Positions 59,106 to 64,000 of a stretch of 64,000 nucleotides of DNA are shown here, piece after piece. This DNA is from Mytilus edulis (taxonomy: Eukaryota; Mollusca; Bivalvia; Mytilida; Mytilidae), in assembly GCF_963676685.1 (NCBI RefSeq), contig NC_092348.1, forward strand, positions 23,287,386 to 23,351,385, read 5' to 3'. Position 1 is the stretch's first letter; each line of letters opens with the position of its first letter. The position numbers were made by a program, and so were the translations under genes. The notes under the pieces were generated by a model. It made no database searches, was not told the origin of the DNA, and saw only the letters and a list, made by a program, of their open reading frames with translations.

Positions 59106-59829
59106 TTTGATGTAATTTGTTTGAAACCTCAAATGTCCACACACTAACTCATATGTATAGTCCTACTCAGAATGAAATTAGCCAAACCATCTGGTTTTGG
59201 TTTTTTTTATTTTACCCTTTCTCACCTGAAAAAAGAAAATATAAGAATGCATCACAGAAAATAATTAACGAATGTGTGAGGCTTCAGAAAGCTACATATA
59301 CTCACTGGTATTTCAAAATAGCTCTTTGACAACTTTAAATTAAATGCCAGTTTACAGATTTATAAACAAGTGTTAAGGTGGGCAAATATAATAAGAAGTT
59401 TATATCAAGTTCATGTGATTCAAATGAGCAACAAGTGACCCTTAGTGTCAAGACGTTATGCACAACCCACCTATAAATCAAAGCACCAAGGGTGCTATAT
59501 ATAGACAGTTAATCAAAAACCCAAAGGCAAACTTGGCCAAGTTCAGATGAATAGTGTAAAGAATTAGTGAAAATATTTATCTTCTTCTTTATAATTCAGC
59601 ACTCCATCAACATACTGCATGTACTGATCATAACGTGCCGGGCACTGATTTTACTATGCCGCGCTTGCGTGGGATCTAATTTTTATTTACAGCATTTTGT
59701 ACAGTGAATAATATACAAAAAATAAAAATAAAAATTCAACGTAATTTCTTTTTCTTCTGTTTTTGTACTATACATTTTGGTTAAAACTATATACATTGTA
59801 GGATTTATGTAAATTTTTAGATGTCATTG
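59106..59829. other. 5' flank of the PPxY gene
   Basis: Contains CAG/GTGAGAAAG on the minus strand near 59225, a possible 5' untranslated exon donor, and a short GC-richer patch (CGTGCCGGGCACTG, GCCGCGCTTGCGTGGG) at about 59634-59670 that could belong to a promoter. Nothing firmer. Confidence 0.3.
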
Positions 59830-61350
59830 CAGACCTGCCAACTTTTGAAAATCTCCATGGGGGATTTAGCGCGCAACAAGATTTTTAAGGGTTACTATTT
59901 TAGCGACTTTTCTGTGTGCATTGTGTTTTACTCCTAAAATAGTCTAAGTTCTCTTCATTTTTCTTTTGGTATACTAATGAGCTTGTAGGCCTTTATTTCT
60001 TTTATTTGCATGATTCTTGTACTATTAAATTATAAAATTGACAAAATAACTGAAGAATAGAGAAAAATGGCATTAAAAATAAAGGATTCAAAGTAGAGAC
60101 ACCCCCCCCCCTTTTTTTCCCCTCCAAAGACCTTCTTATCTATGAACCTTGACCTAAAACTACATGTCCTAAAGTTAGAAGGATGAAGACAGATTTTGAT
60201 TTAGTCTTACTTATGGTCTTATCAGTAATCAATGAGAAAATGGATACAATTTGAGTTATCTTTCTTTGTATTAAGAGGTGCTCTTACCGGCGGAGGCTTA
60301 TACAGTAACACAGTAGAAGTGTATACAAAATGGCGTCGATTTTAAATCAACAGACACACGATGTCTGGTTTCAAAAATTAAACAGATTTCAAGATAAACA
60401 ATGTTTTCTTAAGAGTTCATCATAGTTCTCATCTTTCAATTAATTATGATTTTGTTGTGGAACTACGGCAAATGTTGCAAATTGTGCTTGTATGATAAAT
60501 TGATTAAAATTGAAAGGCTGTTTGACCAAATTTGTATATACAAATTAATTTTGAGGACTGTTACGACCCATTAGGTAATCTGATTACTTCTTCTTCTGTG
60601 TATTAGCCTCCTTTAAGTAGGAGCACCTCCGAATGGAGTATATACCCTTAATGTCTTATTAAAATTTGTAAACACATTAAAAATATGTACAGCACATGCA
60701 TATAAAAGAAAGAAAGTTGTTGGTTTTATTTTTTACATGGCATATATACAGGGACTTGGGTGTTTTTTTAAAACTATATTATCTCATGTTTATGTTAAAA
60801 ATCTGTTATTATTGCTTTATATAAGTCTAGAATAAAAGTAAACCATTTATTGTTAAGCGATAAAATTAAGTAAAATATGATCAAATGTGCTAAAAACTGG
60901 TTAAATCCGTTGTAATATATTAAGTAGCAATTTCATACTAATGTAAAATACCTAATGGATTTGGTGATTTAAAACTATAAAAGATAATTTTTTTAATTTT
61001 TAAGGTGGTTAGGGATGTTAACTGTGAAGATATTTCCTTTAAAATATATATGTCTTATATTCACTTTATTCAAATATTGCAGTAATTACATACAACCACT
61101 AATTATGACACCTGTTGTGACTGTTGATTAGCTTAGGGTCATTAACTTGTCATAATATGTCCCCAGGTAAAATTATAGATTTTTTTTAAAATTGATCAGA
61201 AAAACTTCAAAATCGATAAACAATAATTTTTTCGGGTATATTTGTTGAAAATCGGGATTTTGTCTAATTTTACGATCCCGATATCGGGATTCGGGTTGAG
61301 GGATAAAAATCGGGATGATACCGTGAAAATCGGGATAGTTGGCAGGTCTG
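59830..61350. mobile_element. 1.5-kb TIR element (CAGACCTGCCAAC)
   Basis: CAGACCTGCCAACT (59830-59843) and AGTTGGCAGGTCTG (61337-61350) are perfect 14-bp inverted termini. CATTG occurs immediately left and two bases right, so any target duplication has decayed or is ambiguous. The right arm has repeated CGGGAT words (CGATCCCGATATCGGGATTC). No transposase frame was seen; the termini beginning CAG suggest a hAT-type non-autonomous element (inference). Confidence 0.6.
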
Positions 61351-61632
61351 GGCATTGTTCTCAGCTATTTCTAAAGTATCAAATAATGCTTGTACAGTAA
61401 TGTTTACGCTATGCTATCCTACCACATTCAAAAGTTATTTCCAATTTATATTTATAAAGATTTAATGTCTGAGATTATGCACATACACTTTCCCATGTTA
61501 GGGGAGAGTTTTATGCCAGTTAAAACATTTAAGCCGCCACACTGTATGCACCTGTCCATAGTGAGGACCCACTAATGTGGTGATTGTTGCTGTATATCAT
61601 ATTTATTATTCATAATTGTTATGTACATTTTT

Positions 61633-61865
61633 TTTAATTTTAATTTCTTGTGTATACTTCTGATTTTAGTATGATGTCCATTATCAATGATTATCACTGA
61701 AATAGTATACCTTGTTGTTATTATGTTAAGGGGCCAGCGAAAGCAAACCAGGTGTGGGAGTTTCTCCCTGCATTGAAGATCCATTGGTAACCTTCGACTG
61801 TTGTCTGCTATTAGATCAGGTTATTGTCTCTTTGACACATTCCCGATTTTCATTCTCAATTTTAT
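61633..61865 (-). repeat. Family C fragment
   Basis: TTTCTTGTGTATACTTCTGA, GGGGCCAGCGAAAGC and TTGACACATTCCCGATTTTC match the proximal part of family C, more diverged than the two full copies. Confidence 0.6.
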
Positions 61866-62539
61866 TATTGTCTCAAATTATAACTAGATTAACTGACACA
61901 TATATATTTGATACTTCTTAAATGTCTTATCATATAGAAGTCGGCAAAAGAGCTCCAAAGAGTTCATGTTCAACTTGACTTTGAATAAAGATTCCTTTAC
62001 TTGAAAATGATGAAAAAAAGTTTTGTTTTGTTTTTGATTTATAATTTTGTTTCATCAGAAATGATTGTGAAAAAAATAATGAAGTCGTGAAGGGTGGGCT
62101 TTTTGGCAGCAATTTTGGATGATAAAATATGTATTCTGGTGCCAGTAGATAATTGAAAGCACATATAGTTTGGGTTACCATAATACCTGTAAAATCTATT
62201 ACTGTGTTTGGAAAAGTATTTTTAGATCTACTTCCTGTTTTGAAAAAAATAGCAACTGCAATCTGTTCATGGTACGAAAATTACATTTATACCAACGCAC
62301 AACTACATTCCTTTTAAAAATGTAAACTCGTTTGTCATTTTACGTATCGGTTTGTATGCGTGTATCATTGGCTTTGTATAATTTAAATTGTTTTGATTAG
62401 TAAAAAGTGTTGTTTTTGGCTGATGTAGTTTAAAAGCTACCATGCAGTGCAACTTATGTTATATGGAAAAGTTTGCATATCTAGACGTTTTTTGCCTTGA
62501 CTTTTTGACACTTTTTCGTTCATATTCTCTTTCTAATGG

Positions 62540-63993
62540 CACCAGATTTCAGCCTGGGATCCTGACTCATTAGATGATTGCAACATTTAAAAGCAAAAAT
62601 GATCAGCGACAAGATCTACAAATACTTAATGACAGAATTATTCAGTAAACTCATTTTTGGAGTAATTTCTAAAGACGGTTGTAACTAACTTTTAGTGTTT
62701 TTGCACATACACTTAAAAACAAAAAAAAGACACACTTTAAATTGAAGAATTGTCAGTAAAATAGGATGTCCAAGTAAGTTAAGCTAAAGCTTTATGGGAC
62801 TGAAATTGCTGGATGTTTTTCTTCTCAAGTTAAGGGCATACGATACAGTTACGGGGAGATAATGACGTTGCTAACGTAAATGGTTATTTTCGCGACGTCA
62901 AACTATGACTTATCGGGAAAAGATTCAGTTTTCGACTGATTTTTATCATTCAAACTTGTTTAACTTGAAAACAAGTTCATAGACCCTTCTTTTTTAAAAT
63001 GCCATTTGGTTTGATTACGCGAAAGCACCATGTGTGCCAATTTTCATGAAAACGTAAATAGTGCAATTTTTTATAAATATACAGCAAAAAATGATGTTTT
63101 TTCTACATTCATGAATATTTGATGAATATGAGTTATTTCTAAATAAAAAATGTATAAATTTTTAGGATACTTATAAAATACAGAAATTACAAATTATTTA
63201 GCAAAAAACAATTTGTGTTTATCTTCTAAAACAAAAAAGTTATGTCTTTCTTTCGAAAAGGAAAATACGGCCACAAATCCGAATTCTGAGCAAATATACA
63301 AAATTTCGACCCCATTTTACTCAAAAAGTAGCACATGAAGGTATATGTTTTATTACGGCATATTTGATTTAATCAGGTAAAAAATAGTCTATATGGAAAT
63401 GTTTATCAAAATGTAAATACGGGATCAAAACTGTATCGTATGCCCTTAATAATATTTTTTTTTATCAATTTTTATTGTTTTTGCCTATTACATGTATCTA
63501 GAAAAAACTTTTATAGATAGAGACACATTGAATAGCAAAATTGACCAGCAAGACTATATCGACACATAAGTTTAATTACATGATCGAAATAGTTAGTTGA
63601 TTCGTTATTGGACTCGGTTCTTTCTCTTCAAAAATGATTTTTACTAATTTTGGCGTTTTTTGCTTATTATCTCAAAATCTATAAAAGATCGACAGAAACT
63701 TTAAATGAACCCAAAAATGTTGAAATAGTTTAGTATAACACTGTTTATAAGTTTAAGAGTGATTGCCCTTAAATGACGATTGTGTGCCCTCCTTTGTGTT
63801 TCGGGCAAAACAAGGAAAAATGGAGAGAATCTGTCCACAGTATTCGAAAAATTATCAGCAAAATAACATTTTCAAAAAAGATATTTCTGTCATCAATTTT
63901 GTTCTAGTCAACAATGTTGGTAAGTGTCCATTGTGGAGGATGCACTTTATAAATATTTAGGTAAGGGACATAGGCTCTGTAAAGCCTCTAGTT
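62540..63993 (+). repeat. Decayed element D relative, interrupted by a TTAA element
   Basis: CAGCGACAAGATCTACAAAT near 62608, ATAGATAGAGACACATTGAA near 63515, and the right end GGGACATAGGCTCTGTAAAG then CCTCTAGTT (to 63993) correspond to element D words. The family G element 62830-63449 lies inside it. Its left end is unclear. The open frame at 63763-63960 is an artefact. Confidence 0.5.
62830..63449. mobile_element. TTAA-site TIR element, family G copy 2
   Basis: TTAA at 62830-62833 and 63446-63449 with perfect 17-bp termini GGGCATACGATACAGTT and AACTGTATCGTATGCCC. The 620-bp body aligns along its length with 35193-35828 in the same orientation. Its termini are better preserved than in copy 1, which suggests a younger insertion. 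Confidence 0.88.
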
Positions 63994-64000
63994 TTAAATT

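Overview
The window looks like nuclear DNA of a lophotrochozoan animal, most likely a bivalve mollusc close to marine mussels (Mytilus). It is AT-rich, its genes are split by GT-AG introns, and it is packed with dispersed repeats of a kind I recognise from mussel genomes: the 'satellite-like' A family with its GGCGGGGTTAAACATGT core, the GCCAGACGCGCGTTTCGTC repeat, and elements ending in an AGCTCAC...GTGAGCT hairpin. The species is inference. There is no bacterial-style operon, CRISPR array or rRNA gene.

Six protein-coding loci can be supported. (1) 1386-4572 (+) is a two-exon, apparently intact RecQ-family helicase with a tRNA-derived SINE in its intron. (2) 6807-7496 (-) is the 3' part of a gene resembling DUF6589 proteins, convergent with the helicase; downstream of it lie six copies of an 8-mer equal to a miR-92/25-family seed match. 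(3) 19880-22291 (-) is the 3' half of a zona pellucida (ZP) domain membrane protein, with ZP-N, ZP-C, a furin-type RHRR site and a transmembrane exon; two possible upstream exons lie at 22901-22950 and 23844-23946. (4) 35858-43698 (-) is a complete six-exon gene that I assembled from splice sites: a 323-aa protein with a lysine-rich N-terminus, two EF-hands and an unrecognised C-terminal domain. Part of its last exon, with the splice acceptor, is tandemly duplicated in the preceding intron. (5) 48923-50958 (+) is a two-exon, 230-aa protein with a mitochondrial-type presequence and two membrane spans, resembling TMEM186. (6) 58491-59105 (-) is a 204-aa protein with PPPY and PPSY motifs. The genes show no common pathway.

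Between the genes the DNA is mostly mobile-element debris, much of it datable by nesting. A 3.95-kb element with perfect 37-bp terminal inverted repeats and a 7-bp target duplication (44260-48212) contains a later element made of three 501-bp tandem units. Three small-element families with TTAA target sites give five copies (35193, 36772, 39815, 57676, 62830). A small family with TIRs and 5-bp target duplications (12021, 20873; decayed at 23632) and a 1.5-kb TIR element (59830-61350) are also present. Two copies of a coding-like repeat (27190, 52140) share orientation; the second is broken by two independent insertions. A 4.6-kb minisatellite block (29230-33870) is built from a 46-bp and a 26-bp unit that look related. 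A LINE 3' end with one stop codon lies at 18030-18450.

All gene models come from reading frames and splice-site phase alone. Family names rest on remembered motif patterns, not on a database search.
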